Translations under genes and position numbers: made by a program | DNA from: Pogonophryne albipinna | Taxonomy: Eukaryota > Chordata > Actinopteri > Perciformes > Artedidraconidae | Assembly: GCA_028583405.1 (NCBI GenBank) | Contig: CM053244.1 | Coordinates: 3,880,793 to 3,944,792, forward strand | DNA: 64,000 bases | Direction: 5' to 3' | Notes under the pieces: model-generated | The model's database searches: none | What the model saw: only the letters and a program-made list of their open reading frames with translations | Told to the model about the DNA's origin: nothing | Shown here: positions 44,402 through 55,073 of the stretch, piece after piece | How positions within the stretch are numbered: position 1 is the first letter of the stretch | How the letters are laid out: each line of letters opens with the position of its first letter

Positions 44402-46162
44402 TCAATTCCACCGCCAGGTAAACCATACTCTGGAGGGAAGAGGACAGCTCTTTTTCCAATTTATTATGAAACCCAGCTTTGACAGATGCGATATGAGTTG
44501 TACAGTCTGTAAAGCCGCTTCCTCCCTGGAACGAGCCAGCAGCAGCAGCAGGTCGTCCAGGTAAAATAGTACTCTCATCCCTCCTCTGTGTAGCGGCTGC
44601 AATGCCGTCTCTACACACTTTGAAAAGGTGCGAGGAGCCAGGGAATAACCGAACGGCAGACGGTTGTACTGGTACGATATTCCCTGGAATGAAAACCGCA
44701 GGAATTTCCTGTGTTGCGGAATGATGGGTACATGGAAGTATGCATCCTTTAGGTCTATAGAGGTGAACCAGTCTCCCTGGTGAACACACTCTCGCACCCT
44801 TTTGATCGTCAGCATGTGAAAAGGCCTTTTCATTATTGCCTTGTTGAAAACTGACAGGTCGAGGATGGGTCTCATTCCCCCCGTCTTTTTCGGGATAAGA
44901 AAATAGCGGGAGTAATACCCCTGATTTTCTTCCCCTTGGGGAACCCTGGAAATAGCCTCTTTCAACAGGAGTTCCCGTAGCTCTGCTTGGAGCGCAAGAC
45001 ACTGTTCTCGGGATGACAGGCCTGTATCCCGTTGAACTGTGGGGGGGGGGGAGGCGAACTGCAGGGTGTACCCTCCGCTGATCAGCCTGCTCATCCATCT
45101 GTCCATCAGACACATGCGCTGCCACTCCGAGAAACACTCTGAGAGCGGGCGCACATGCTCGAGATGTGTTGTGGTCGTCATGACGACGAGCCACGCCAGA
45201 GCCCTCGCCGCCGCTGCCCGTGAGGCAACCCAAGGTGGGCCTAGAGCGAAAGGGCTGTGAGGAGGCCTCCACACGCTGCATTTCCTCTCATCATGAGGCG
45301 CGTACACGCTCAGAGGATGGGTGGAGGTGTGTGCAGTGATATCCACATGAGGCGTTACCACAGCGCTCATGGGCTTATTGTGAACGTGTGTAGGTGGCGT
45401 ATCTCGGACAGAGGAATGCCGCGAGGTCTGTGGTTTAATAACCGAAAAGTTATAACCACCAGGCCTCTGCAGCGAACCCTGCTGCCTACTAATCAACAGA
45501 TTGGAGGCAGCTGGTGTAGTTACTGTGCTCCGCAGCTTATTAATCGATAGATTAAATAGCGCAGGCTTTTGTAACGAACCCTGCTGGCTATTAACCGATA
45601 GGTCATAGGCAGCTGGTTCACCCAGGGTGGGGGATGTGTGAAACACATTTGCAACTGATGACTCAGACCACATGTTAGGAAATAATCTTTTTTTATTTCC
45701 CTCCCACTCCCCCCCCAAACCGTCAGGGCCGGCTCTGTTTTTTCGGCGGCTCTCATGGAGCAGACGCCGAACGGAGTACCTCACTCCCTTCTTACCCCCC
45801 TTCTCTGGTGGGGGGGCGGAGGCGCGGGACGGTGCCCCAGCCGCCGCTGACGGACGAGTCTGACGCCTCGGCTGTTGTTGCTGCGAGTGTCTCTCTGTCT
45901 GCCGCTGTGGCCGGGTTGGCCACCGCTGATGCTTCACCGCTGGCTGGAGCCAGCCGACGTGCTGGCGGATGTCATCTGCTTGCTCCGATGCCGCCTTCAT
46001 GGACTCAACCATGGCCAGGAACTGGGGTCCGAACAGCCCGTAGCGTCCAGCAAAACCTTCCTGGCTGGCTCTGTAACCGCTGCTTGTTGCAACCAGAGGT
46101 GGCGCTGGATCTGAGTCATCCAGGCTGTGATACTTGCCTGGGAGACCGCCACGGCTGCGCAC
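44402..46162 (-). CDS. DIRS reverse transcriptase (copy 2)
   Basis: A 586-codon open frame. The N-terminal third overlaps the end of gag in another frame and includes a glutamine/arginine-rich linker. The middle (about residues 170-340) is the repetitive linker. The polymerase starts near residue 390: SRYFLIPKKTGGMRPILDLS, FHMLTIKRVRECVHQGDWFT, SIDLKDAYFHVPIIPQHRKF with the first Asp, RLPFGYSLAPRTFSKCVETA, and RVLFYLDDLLLLLARS with the YLDD active site. It then runs out of frame after INWKKSCPLPSRV. All catalytic motifs are intact. Confidence 0.88.
   Translation of the reverse strand: MRSRGGLPGKYHSLDDSDPAPPLVATSSGYRASQEGFAGRYGLFGPQFLAMVESMKAASEQADDIRQHVGWLQPAVKHQRWPTRPQRQTERHSQQQQPRRQTRPSAAAGAPSRASAPPPEKGGKKGVRYSVRRLLHESRRKNRAGPDGLGGEWEGNKKRLFPNMWSESSVANVFHTSPTLGEPAAYDLSVNSQQGSLQKPALFNLSINKLRSTVTTPAASNLLISRQQGSLQRPGGYNFSVIKPQTSRHSSVRDTPPTHVHNKPMSAVVTPHVDITAHTSTHPLSVYAPHDERKCSVWRPPHSPFALGPPWVASRAAAARALAWLVVMTTTTHLEHVRPLSECFSEWQRMCLMDRWMSRLISGGYTLQFASPPPTVQRDTGLSSREQCLALQAELRELLLKEAISRVPQGEENQGYYSRYFLIPKKTGGMRPILDLSVFNKAIMKRPFHMLTIKRVRECVHQGDWFTSIDLKDAYFHVPIIPQHRKFLRFSFQGISYQYNRLPFGYSLAPRTFSKCVETALQPLHRGGMRVLFYLDDLLLLLARSREEAALQTVQLISHLSKLGFIINWKKSCPLPSRVWFTWRWN
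45060..45660. repeat. Linker region of DIRS copy 2 with short repeats
   Basis: Recurrent attaaycgayaggt/aaccgataggt motifs occur near 45430, 45490, 45540 and 45595. This corresponds to the enlarged linker of copy 1 at 2.86-4.83 kb but is far shorter. Confidence 0.65.
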
Positions 46163-47068
46163 AGCGTGAGTGCCGTGCTGGCCGCCTTGGCGATCTCTTC
46201 CGCCTCCTCTGGTGCCACGGTGGTGGACCGCTCGACCAGCGTCACCACCGAGTTGGTCAGCAACGCGATGTTATTCGCTGCTGCAGACGCCTGGAACGCA
46301 CACTGGTGCGCCCGGTCAGCCTGGCGGGCGACATACTGGTCCTTGGGGGCGGCCAACATAGGGCGCCGTCCGGCGACCAAGTTGGCCTGCCTAACCCCGA
46401 AGAACGCCGTTAAGCTCGGTTCCAGAGCGGAGGTGGTTGGAAAACCCTCCTCTGTGAACCCCTCCACCTTAGTGAAGGGGACAAAGGTGGCCACCGGAGC
46501 CCTCGGGTTCGCCGCTGCCCCTTCCTGGTATCGCCTAATGGCGGGGAAGCGGCCAGATCGGGTCACTCCTGCCCGTCTGAACCCGGGAAAACACTCCGGC
46601 CATGTCATCCAGAGCCACCCTCTCCCGTCCTCGGGGAACGGGGAGACCTCTGCATGCTGCTGCTTTGCTGATTATTTCCGGCAGCTCCAGCATAATGCCA
46701 CCCAACGCCGGTAGCGCCGTGGCCACGGAGAAGGGGACCGCGTGCTCGGCCGCCACCTCTGAATCTCGCTCCGACCCCGTCTCCCCCATCCGGGGAAGAG
46801 GGGGGAGGGGAGAGCCGGATGGCGAGCCATGGAGGGAGACGGGGTAGGGGTCGTGCCCCCCACTCGCCTCCAGAAACAGGCTGTCGTCCCTGTTCTGGAC
46901 GGGCCAGTCGTCCTCCTCACCCGCAGCAGCTAAAGCGTCCGCCCTTCGCTTCCTGTCGGATGATGGGAGACAAACACAATGTGAACATGCGACCTGCTGG
47001 CTGAGAGCCGCGTCCGCGTGCTCTGGCCCCAGGCAGGATTCGCATATTGGGTGCAAATCATAGCTCAT
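45997..47068 (-). pseudogene. DIRS gag (copy 2), one frameshift
   Basis: The first frame (47068-46535) starts MSYDLHPICESCLGPEHADA, with a cysteine cluster (CESC...CSHC), an acidic region and Pro/Ser-rich repeats. The second frame (46608-45997) continues FPGFRRAGVTRSGRFPAIRR and a helical part, QCAFQASAAANNIALLTNSV. Gag would package the RNA. The overlap of the frames shows one frameshift near 46560. Confidence 0.8.
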
Positions 47069-47129
47069 GATTTATCCCGTTTTGCACCAGGGACACTTGC
47101 GGACACTATCATTGCTCATGATTCGATCT

Positions 47130-47335
47130 TCTTGTGCTTCAGTACTGCTGGTTGCTGAAGAAAAGACGGAGCAGATTGCCGGGCCCCCTTCCTATTTATA
47201 CCGGAAGGAGGCCCGAGGGTGGGGCCCACCTGGCGGGTGGGCGTGGACTACAAGTGTTTCAGTGCTGCGCGGGGGCGCAGAGGGATAACCCAATAGCGAT
47301 AGCCTTAGAGGGCGAAGCCATATACGAAATAGAAC
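47130..47335 (-). repeat. DIRS copy 2 5' inverted terminal repeat
   Basis: This is the inverted complement of about 41640-41775, including tatttataccgg (TATA-like) and acccaatagcgatagcctta. The complement continues to gaaatagaactt, the outer end. Confidence 0.8.
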
Positions 47336-47974
47336 TTAAGCTCTCTCCATTGCGGAGATATCCCCGCGAGAGTGCTGAAACGGCTTTAGGCTTTTTTTCA
47401 CTTGGAGCAACTGTTTTTTCCTTTCCCTCCACAACCAACTACGTTTACTTTATTATGTCATTATCTATAGAAAATGGTCTTATGTTTCCTCCATGTATAT
47501 ATTATGTTTGTGTGTGTGTATATATATATGTATATTATACTGTACATGTGTGTATATTTATATATTTGTCATCTTTAACATAATTTTTATAACTAACACT
47601 GATAATTACTATCTTATCTTTACCTTAAAGGTCCCATGTCATGGCCATTTCCACTGATCATAATTCCATTGTTGAGGTCTACTAGAATAGATTTATATTG
47701 TGCAATTTTCCAAACTCACATTGGTTTCTCAAACAGCATCTCTGTAAAGTACGTGTATTCACTGAATTTCACTCTCTGCCTTTAACGACTCGTTGTAGCT
47801 CCAATAGCTCCAGCCCCCACCCTCCCTGTGAGCACAGTGTGCTCTGATTGGTCGGGACGTTGTGAATCGCGCTAAGCTCCGTGGAGGTGTTGTTTCCTTG
47901 TTTAGCGATACACAGCCAAACTCATCCTGAGCACACACAAAGTCACAGCCGAAGTAAAAACAATAAGTGTGGCT

Positions 47975-49514
47975 AGCCATGGAGTGCCACAGGGCTCAGT
48001 GCTCGGACCCATTTTGTTCACATTATATATGCTTCCGTTAGGCAATATTATAAGGAATCATTCTGTAAATTTTCATTGTTATGCAGATGATACTCAACTA
48101 TATTTATCAATCAAGCCTGATGAAATTAATCATCTAAATAAAATTCAAGACTGCCTCAAGGACTTAAAAACGTGGATGACCTTAAACTTTTTGATGTTAA
48201 ACACGACCAAAACTGAAGTTATTGTACTTGGCCCGAAGAATCTACGAAACAAATTATCTAAAGATATACTAACTATGGATGGCATTAATTTGGCCTCCAG
48301 TGAGACTGTAAGGAATCTTGGTGTTATATTTGATCAGGATTTATCCTTTAACGCCCACATAAAATCAATTTCAAGGACCGCCTACTTCCATCTACGTAAC
48401 ATTGCAAAAATCAGGCATATCTTGCCTCAAAACGATGCAGAGAAACTAGTCCATGCATTTGTTACTTCAAGGCTGGATTATTGTAACTCCTTATTATCAG
48501 GGTGTACCAAGAAGTCAGTCAAGTGGCTTCAGCTGATTCAAAATGCTGCAGCTCGTGTACTAACCAGAGTTAGGAAAAGGGACCACATTACTCCTGTTCT
48601 GGCTGCCTTACACTGGCTCCCTATAGAACACAGGATATAATTTAAAATTCTTCTTCTCGCCTACAAAGCCCTTCATGGGCAGGCGCCATCTTACCTTAAA
48701 GAACTCATTATACCCTACTGTCCTACTAGGGCATTGCGTTCCAAGAATGCAGGGTTGTTGGTTGTTCCTAGAGTCTCTAAAAGTACAATGGGAGCCAGAG
48801 CCTTTTCTTATCAAGCTCCACATTTGTGGAATCAGCTTCCAGTTTGTGTTCGGGCGGCAGACATCCTATCCGTTTTTAAGAGTGCGCTTAAGACCTTCCT
48901 TTTTGATAAAGCTTATAGTTAGGGCTGATTAGATTCAGCCCCTAGTTTTGCTGATATAGGCTTAGTTTGTCGGGGGACATCTTACTTCTTCCTTCGCTCT
49001 GTCTATACCTGTGTACTCTCATGTTCCGATTAACCCAGCTTCCCCAAATTTCTTTCTTTTTGGTGTCTATATACGCCGGGATCCGGAGTAATGGATGATC
49101 CTGCGGTCCTGTGTCCTGCATCGCGAGCCCTGGATCTTGAGTCGTGGCTGTGGTCCTGGATCATAGGTCCTGTATGGATATCCTCGTGGATTCATCTTCC
49201 TATTATACACACATGCATTTCCAAACATTTGGACTACCTATGTTGCAAATGTATTATCTTTTCAATTTACACACGGCATCTATTGCACGTCTGTCCGTCC
49301 TGGGAGAGGGATCCCTCCTCTGTTGCTCTCCCTGAGGTTTCTCCCATTTTTCCCTTTAAAACTGTGGGTTTTCTCTGGAAGTTTTTCCTTGTACGATGTG
49401 AGGGTCTAAGGACAGAGGGTGTCGTATTGTCATACTGATATTTTGTACAAACTGTGAAGTCCACTGAGACAAATGTAACATTTGTGATATTGGGCTATAT
49501 AAATAAACATTGAT
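47975..49514 (+). mobile_element. 5'-truncated L2 LINE nested in the MITE
   Basis: A 1540-bp 3' part of the same L2 family as at 7270-10985, ending aataaacattgattga. Comparing the broken and intact MITE copies places the insertion between gtgtggct and tgatattg, with no clear target duplication. Confidence 0.9.
47978..48922 (+). pseudogene. L2 reverse transcriptase C-terminal part
   Basis: The frame starts at [20 protein letters not shown] and includes the YADD active site and the C-terminal region. A GAA to TAA change at about 48638 (after LPIEHRI) stops it. The same frame then continues to FDKAYS. Residues are nearly identical to the 7.9-10.7 kb copy, so the two insertions are close relatives. 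Confidence 0.88.
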
Positions 49515-49764
49515 TGATATTGAGTAAGAAAAAGGTTGATAAATGCTGTGAGAATGGGTCTGCAGAGAGAATTTCGCCGCGATCCCAACTGTCTGTTATC
49601 AGCCTGCAGCCAGGGAGGAGAGATCAGCAGAGCTGCATGCACTGAGTGTGTGAGGAAGTCCGTGGATTGGTCAATTTGGACCAATCAGCGGGGGCTTAAC
49701 GTAACGGCTCCACGGATTGGTCCATTTCGTTCCGGGTACGGATGACATCATGCGTACCCGGTAT

Positions 49765-50700
49765 GTATGAATAGGGGTTGAAGAGGCGCTAACAATGCAG
49801 GCCAGCCGGTCGCATCACAGATTTCAGAGCGCTGGGCTCTGCCTGTTATCCGTCCTCCCAAATCCCATGGAAATGATTTACTCTTCGACCTTGCACCCAG
49901 AGAGTTCCAGGGAGGACTACCACTGGTAGATTTATTACCCGGTACACAGCCCTCCTGTTCCTTGGAATCCTTGTAGCTGCTAACTAGCTTTGAGTTAGCA
50001 TGCCTTTGTCCATTCTTTTGCAACACTGGTAAAGTGGTGTCATTCCAACCTAATCCATTCACTTCCACATTAACTTCCAACCGTTGCAATTCTCATTTCC
50101 AACACGGCCATCTTCTGTAGAGAACGGAGGCATTTTGCTGCTAACTAGCTTCAGCTAAATAGCATGCAGTACCAGGCTTTAGCTGTTGCTAGGCCACGCT
50201 ACTATAAGACTGAGGTTGTCGTAAAAATATCGAAATATGGCTGAAACCCTCCGTCTATTTACGAAGAATAACTGTCCCAGTGATAAGTTAATGTCCAGGA
50301 GCCGCTGCTCGAAGTTTTCAGAAAGGAAAAATAACAAAATCAGCATAAAAAGTAAGCAGAAAAGCGTCTGTTCTGTAAGAAAGCAGGAGGCAGACCCCTT
50401 TCTTGAAAGTCTAACTTTAGATTTTAACTTTGGGTGAATGCCTTTGACGTTTTAAAATGGGTATCAATACTTGGAAATTATCCTGCTGAACAAAATGTCT
50501 GTCGGTTGTTAGCCAACAAACAAGCAATATTGCAAAATGAAATGGAAAATTACCATTTTCTTCTTGTGGATCGAGCCCTTGCAAAGCAATACTTCATTTC
50601 TATACTACTCTATTGGGCTGGTTGACATGCAGCCTTTAGCTTCCTTCAAAGGATAAACTCGTTCAACATGATGGTCAAACTCTTCTGTAGTTGTCTATCG
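49765..50700. other. Interval without recognised gene
   Basis: A 66-codon frame at 50237-50437 (MAETLRLFTKNNCPSDKL start) has no recognisable family or splice sites. Nothing else is supported. Confidence 0.4.
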
Positions 50701-50704
50701 CAGT

Positions 50705-51315
50705 GGTTGCAAACTTTTTTTAATAATGTACCCCCTTTGAAAAGAAAATTCACTATACTTTGCAGCCACACGCCGTTGCCAAGCAACGCTTATTGTTTAG
50801 GTCCTTTGAAAAGCAGGCAGTCATATAATTAGCTAGAACTAGCTAGATCTGATAAATTGGGACAAACGCGAGTGAAGTCTAACCGGACGCGAGAGAGAGA
50901 TCAGAGATCAGATCAGCTGCTGCTGACGGAGCACTCACAGCTCCCCCGCTGTGACGGACCGGTGAGTGGAGCAAAATACACTGAGAGTTAGACCTAACAC
51001 ACTTAGCTAGTTGATCTACTCTGGAACTAGCTAAACTAGCTATAAATATATTTATTCTTTACTGTCTGGTCGCTTAGTACAGGTTCAGCGAGCTGCACGA
51101 GACTGACAGGCTGTCAGGAGAGGGAGAGGAAAAGAGAGCGCCCCGTTTATTGTTCCCATTTTATTATCCAGAGTTTCTGTAAACCTTTGAAGAAAGTAGT
51201 TCATCTACTATTAGCAGTTTGTTTAAATGCATTACTTGTGTTTTTTTTCTTTCATTAACATTCAATAAATCTCACGTACCCCCTGCAGTACTCCAACGTA
51301 CCCCTAGGGGTCCGC
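50705..51315. mobile_element. hAT-type MITE remnant
   Basis: The left part cagtggttgcaaactttttt with gtaccccctttg, and the right part cgtaccccctgcagtactcc with gtacccctaggggt, are the inverted arms typical of a hAT MITE family with cagtggtt ends; the outermost right end is missing. Inner parts (50860-51150) recur near 32.96-33.12 kb and, inverted, at 56.59-56.74 kb. Confidence 0.6.
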
Positions 51316-52728
51316 GTCAGGCGCGCCAGATTCGTTTTAGAAGTGGGGGGGCCAAACAAGTGCATGTGTATGGCCCAATCCCAAACCACACCCTACACCG
51401 ACACACTCCCCCTCCGTGACAGAGTGAACTCTGTGGAGTGACACTCGCAGCTCAACGAGGCTCCCTCCTGTCAGATGGAGGGAGTAAACACAGCAGCAAG
51501 CTTTGGGACGGCCTCCCCTCTCTCCGGCAGAAACAGGAAGTGCCGTAACTGTATGTAACAACGGTTTCTAATCAGCATCTCTTCGACAAAAAGTTTAAAT
51601 TAATAACTCAAATAAAACTCCAAACATCTTTCATTGTGTTTCAAAGCTCTTTTAGTTTTGAACCTGATGTTTATAAGCTTCTTAGTTTTTGCAACGGTCT
51701 GTAAATATACGCAACTTTATAATAAAATGCACACATTTACCTTTTTCTAGACTAAACACAGTATGATCCTAAGTTAAAAACATATGAGGCTCTCATGAGG
51801 TTGTTAACATTGCAGTTTATCAGTGGGTTATTGATTCTGCGTCAGTCTTAGGACAGTCCTATGAAGTCTTCATGGACAACATAATCAGCTGATCCCCATC
51901 GTACAGTCAGACAACTGTTCATGCCCGGGTGACCCACAAAAAGAGTGATTCACGGCTGGCCTTTCTTCAAACATTTTTTTCCGGGTTCGGTTCTGGGTAA
52001 AACAAAGAATATGCGGGTCGGGTCGCGGGTGTTGCATAATAATAATTGTATTTAATGTTTAAATCCTCAGACCTCTCCCCCGCGGGACCGCGCATAATCA
52101 TAACCTCTGCAGCGCGCGGCACATTCGAAATGGCTGAGGTGAAGCTCTCTACGGAGGATACAGCATTTTCAATAACACTTCCTCAAGAGCGAAATCCAAC
52201 GTCTGGAGGCTTTTGGTGACATCCAGGAATCTCCTGTTTCCAACCGTGTATACAACTCAAAGTGTCTTCGGGTCAATGCGACTGATTTCGATGGAGCAGG
52301 TCACTTTGCATTAGGTAAAATAAAGCAGGCAGAATATATAGGCTACATTTTAACCCGATCACACCATTCAAATGTATCCATGTAAATTACAACCGATAAA
52401 ACGTGGGATGTTGGTTATTTTCTTCAGCTTTCCAATGATATCAGAATTGTTGTTGTACTCCAAATATTAAGCAACATATGTCACGACTGTCACCGAGTCA
52501 TCATTTTGTGTGTTTGTGTATTTTTGCCTTTGTGTGTATTGTGTTTGTTTCCCGGGGAAAACCCTCAGGAGAAACACCGGCTGTTGTTATGCCTGCTGTG
52601 ACGTCAAGTTACTCCGTTCTCCGCTTGTCATTATGCCGAAGCTTCTAAGCTGTATTATATTAATATTCTGAAAGCCAAGACTTTGTTTATTTGAAATCAG
52701 ATGAAAACAAACTGTAACGGACCCTGTC
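51316..52728. other. Interval before the hAT transposase
   Basis: I see no defined left terminus for the downstream hAT element. The sequence at 51950-52320 (cgggtcgggtcgcgggtg near 52015) may be its leader, but I cannot delimit it. Confidence 0.4.
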
Positions 52729-52764
52729 GTGTTATCTATGATCACTCTACGCCTTACATTCATA

Positions 52765-54754
52765 ATGTCAGCGGAGGGAGGGAGGGGGGGCGGCGCTGAG
52801 GAACCTGCTCAAACAAAACGTGTATTCGCAGAGAAGTGGCTACAGGATGTAGGCTGGCTCCAAACCGATGACGAGCGCACTGAGATGTGGTGCAAAATAT
52901 GCAGAGAAAATCCGAATCTTGCTGATAAAAGCAACGCCTTTTATATAGGTTGTACGAATTGTAGTCATCCAGCTTTTGAAAAGCATGAGAAGAGCAAAGA
53001 GCATGTGAAGATAGCTGACAAGTGCAGCCAGGATAAGAACCCCAATCGTCCCCTCGACAGGTGGCAGGATAAACTCAATGAAGAACAGCGCCAGGCTCTG
53101 AGTAATATGTTTCTGTTGGCCTTTCACAAAGACAAACATGCACGTCCTATGCGTTCATATGAGGAGGACATTGCGCTTCTCAAGAGGCTTGAAGTTAATG
53201 TTGGGACTGCTTATCATTCGAGAGAAGGGGGATCCCGCATCATGGAGACCATCGCACAGGCAATCAGTTCAGAGTTGTATGAAAAATTGAAGGCAGCTGA
53301 ATTTTGGGGTGTGCTTTTTGATGGATCAGAAGACATAACAAAAGTGGAGCAGGAAATGGTATACATTGTGTCTGTGGGTAGCAAGGGAGAGTTTAGCTCA
53401 GATTTCATTGGGTTAATTAATTTGGGTGTGAAACCAACAGCACAGGACATAACAGACGGGCTGGAGCAACTCTTCCATGCTTGTGGCTTAGGAGATGAGT
53501 GGAAGACGAAGTTGGTGTCTGTATGCACAGACGGAGCTGCAGTGAACGTCGGAGTTTACAACGGGGTAGTCCCCAAACTGCGTAAACTGGTGGCGATTGG
53601 GGATTCCCTTGTGCATATTCTTTGTACCGCCCACACACTCGAGAACTGCGCCAAGTCAGCTGATCGCATGGTTCCATACTGTGAGACATTTAATAGCTCC
53701 GTTGTCAAGCTGCTTACGCTTTTATTTACAGAAAGGGAGCGCCAAAAGAACAGAACAACTTAAGATGATATGTGATGAGAATGGCATTGCCTTTGTAAAA
53801 CTAGGAAAGTTTCACAACATTAGATGGTGTGCATGGAGACAAGAGACTCTTTTGAAAATATGGAGGCTATTACCTGCCATTCAATCTCAAGTGGCTACAA
53901 GTGATGACAGTGACCTAAAACATGTCTGCACAGAGCGTTTTAAGTGTTTCTTAGCCAACATGCTTGACACTGGAAACATTTGACAGTTCACCTCCCTCAA
54001 GTTCCAGCAAGAGAATTTGACTATTGGTGAATGCAAGGATGAGCTCATGGTAGCTATCGGACAGCTGACACTTCTGCTTGACAGTGAAGGCAAGTACAGG
54101 AAAGAGACTGTTTCAAATGCTGATTCTGACAGGGACAAGGTTGATGTATTGAGAGGTCTAATTCAGGAGTTTGAAAGCAGATATGAATCCCTCAAGTCAT
54201 GTGATCCATTTTTAATGTTTGATCCTTCAACTTGGCCTAAAGAAAAAAAAGATCTCCACAGTTTTGGCAACACAACACTGACTGACATTCTTCAGAAATA
54301 TGAGGCCATCCTGTCTATCGACAGAGACTCCACTGTAAGAGAATGGATGCTTTTAAAGCAAGCAGGAAAACGTTTGGCAGCGTTCTCTGTGTATGACTTG
54401 GTCAACATAGTGAAGACAAGCAATCCAGAAAGATACTCCAACATTCAGAAAGTCCTGCTGTTGTCCCTTTCATTGCCCTTGAGCAGTGCTTCATGTGAGA
54501 GGGGATTTTCACATCTTAATATAATAAAAAGCAAGTTCAGATCCTGCCTGTCAGACTCTCGCCTCTCATCCCTGATGCACATCCACTTGTCTAAGATGAC
54601 AACAGAGACTTTCGACCCAAAACCAGCTGTTGACTTGTGGATGCAAGCAGCTAATCACAGACTCAACCAGAGAGAAAGTAGTAGGCCTCCATCATCAGCT
54701 ACCATGTCTGACAGAGAGGAAGACAGTGAGGAGAACAGTGATGACAGCTTGTAG
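52765..54754 (+). pseudogene. hAT transposase (ZNF862/KIAA1586-like), two breaks
   Basis: The start MSAEGGRGGGAEEPAQTKRV was chosen because it follows an in-frame leader lacking similarity. A TTF-type zinc finger follows (WCKICREN, then YIGCTNCSHPAFEKHEKSKE near residues 45-90). The catalytic core includes GVLFDGSEDITKVEQEMVYI and VCTDGAAVNVGVYNGVVPKL. A frameshift near 53735 moves the frame to QLKMICDENGIAFVKLGKFH and RWCAWRQE. A TGA at 53981 interrupts it again, after which a long frame runs to the hAT dimerisation domain SASCERGFSHLNIIKSKFRS and an acidic tail. It cuts and pastes its own DNA when intact. Confidence 0.85.
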
Positions 54755-54780
54755 GATTACTGGTCGTGCTAATGTTGTCT

Positions 54781-54855
54781 TGTGTTCACCTCTGCATGTG
54801 TGTTCTGTGTTCACCTCTGCATGTGTGTTCTGTGTTCACCTCTGCATGTGTGTTC
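54781..54855. repeat. 25-bp tandem repeat, three units
   Basis: The unit tgtgttcacctctgcatgtg plus tgttc is repeated exactly three times. A fourth, slightly different unit lies beyond a retroposon insertion at about 54925. Confidence 0.92.
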
Positions 54856-54925
54856 TGTGCAAGCACTTTGAATTGCCCTGTGTTGAAAAGTGCTATATAA
54901 ATAAACTTGCCTTGCCTTGCCTTGT
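54856..54925 (+). mobile_element. Tiny retroposon 3' end within the minisatellite
   Basis: gtgctatataaataaacttg followed by ccttg repeats is a LINE/SINE-type 3' end with a short-repeat tail. It separates minisatellite units, so it inserted after the array began. Confidence 0.55.
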
Positions 54926-55073
54926 GTTCACCTCTGCATTTGTGTTCAGTGCCGTGTGTCTGGCAAATAAAGTCAAGACCCCCTCAAAAGTTATGGTTTA
55001 TTTCATTTTAAGGATGAGCACCAAGCAACATCTCCAGGTGCTCCTTTGAGAACCAGGGCAAAAAAGTTATGTG

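Larger units (their letters stand above)
41593..47335 (-). mobile_element. DIRS-type retrotransposon, copy 2 (nearly complete)
   Basis: This element of about 5.74 kb is read right to left: 5' inverted terminal repeat, gag, linker, reverse transcriptase, RNase H, tyrosine recombinase and a 3' palindrome. Long open frames remain, but gag is split by a frameshift and the recombinase has lost its catalytic C-terminus, so it is defective. No target duplication is expected, because DIRS elements insert by recombination, and none was seen. Confidence 0.9.
47629..49764. mobile_element. TTAA MITE copy 2, inverted, split by an L2 and truncated
   Basis: The left end AGGTCCCATGTCATGG follows TTAA (47625-47628). 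The two MITE parts are 47629-47974 and 49515-49764, and match the copy at 24356-25130 in reverse. The far end is missing: similarity stops after the gtacccgg block at about 49764, whereas the intact copy continues for another 160 bp. Confidence 0.85.
54755..55073 (+). mobile_element. 3' end of the hAT element
   Basis: The 3' region ends at gttatgtgcacccctg. Its complement caggggtgcacataac is a hAT-type terminus. The matching left terminus was not found. The region includes a minisatellite and a small retroposon. Confidence 0.6.

Noticed and set aside
46127..46714. Long plus-strand frames opposite DIRS gag
   Set aside because: High GC composition keeps the opposite strand open; the family similarity is on the minus strand only.
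50237..50437. 66-codon frame starting MAETLRLFTKNN as a first exon
   Set aside because: No donor at a sensible position, no partner exon and no similarity I can recognise.
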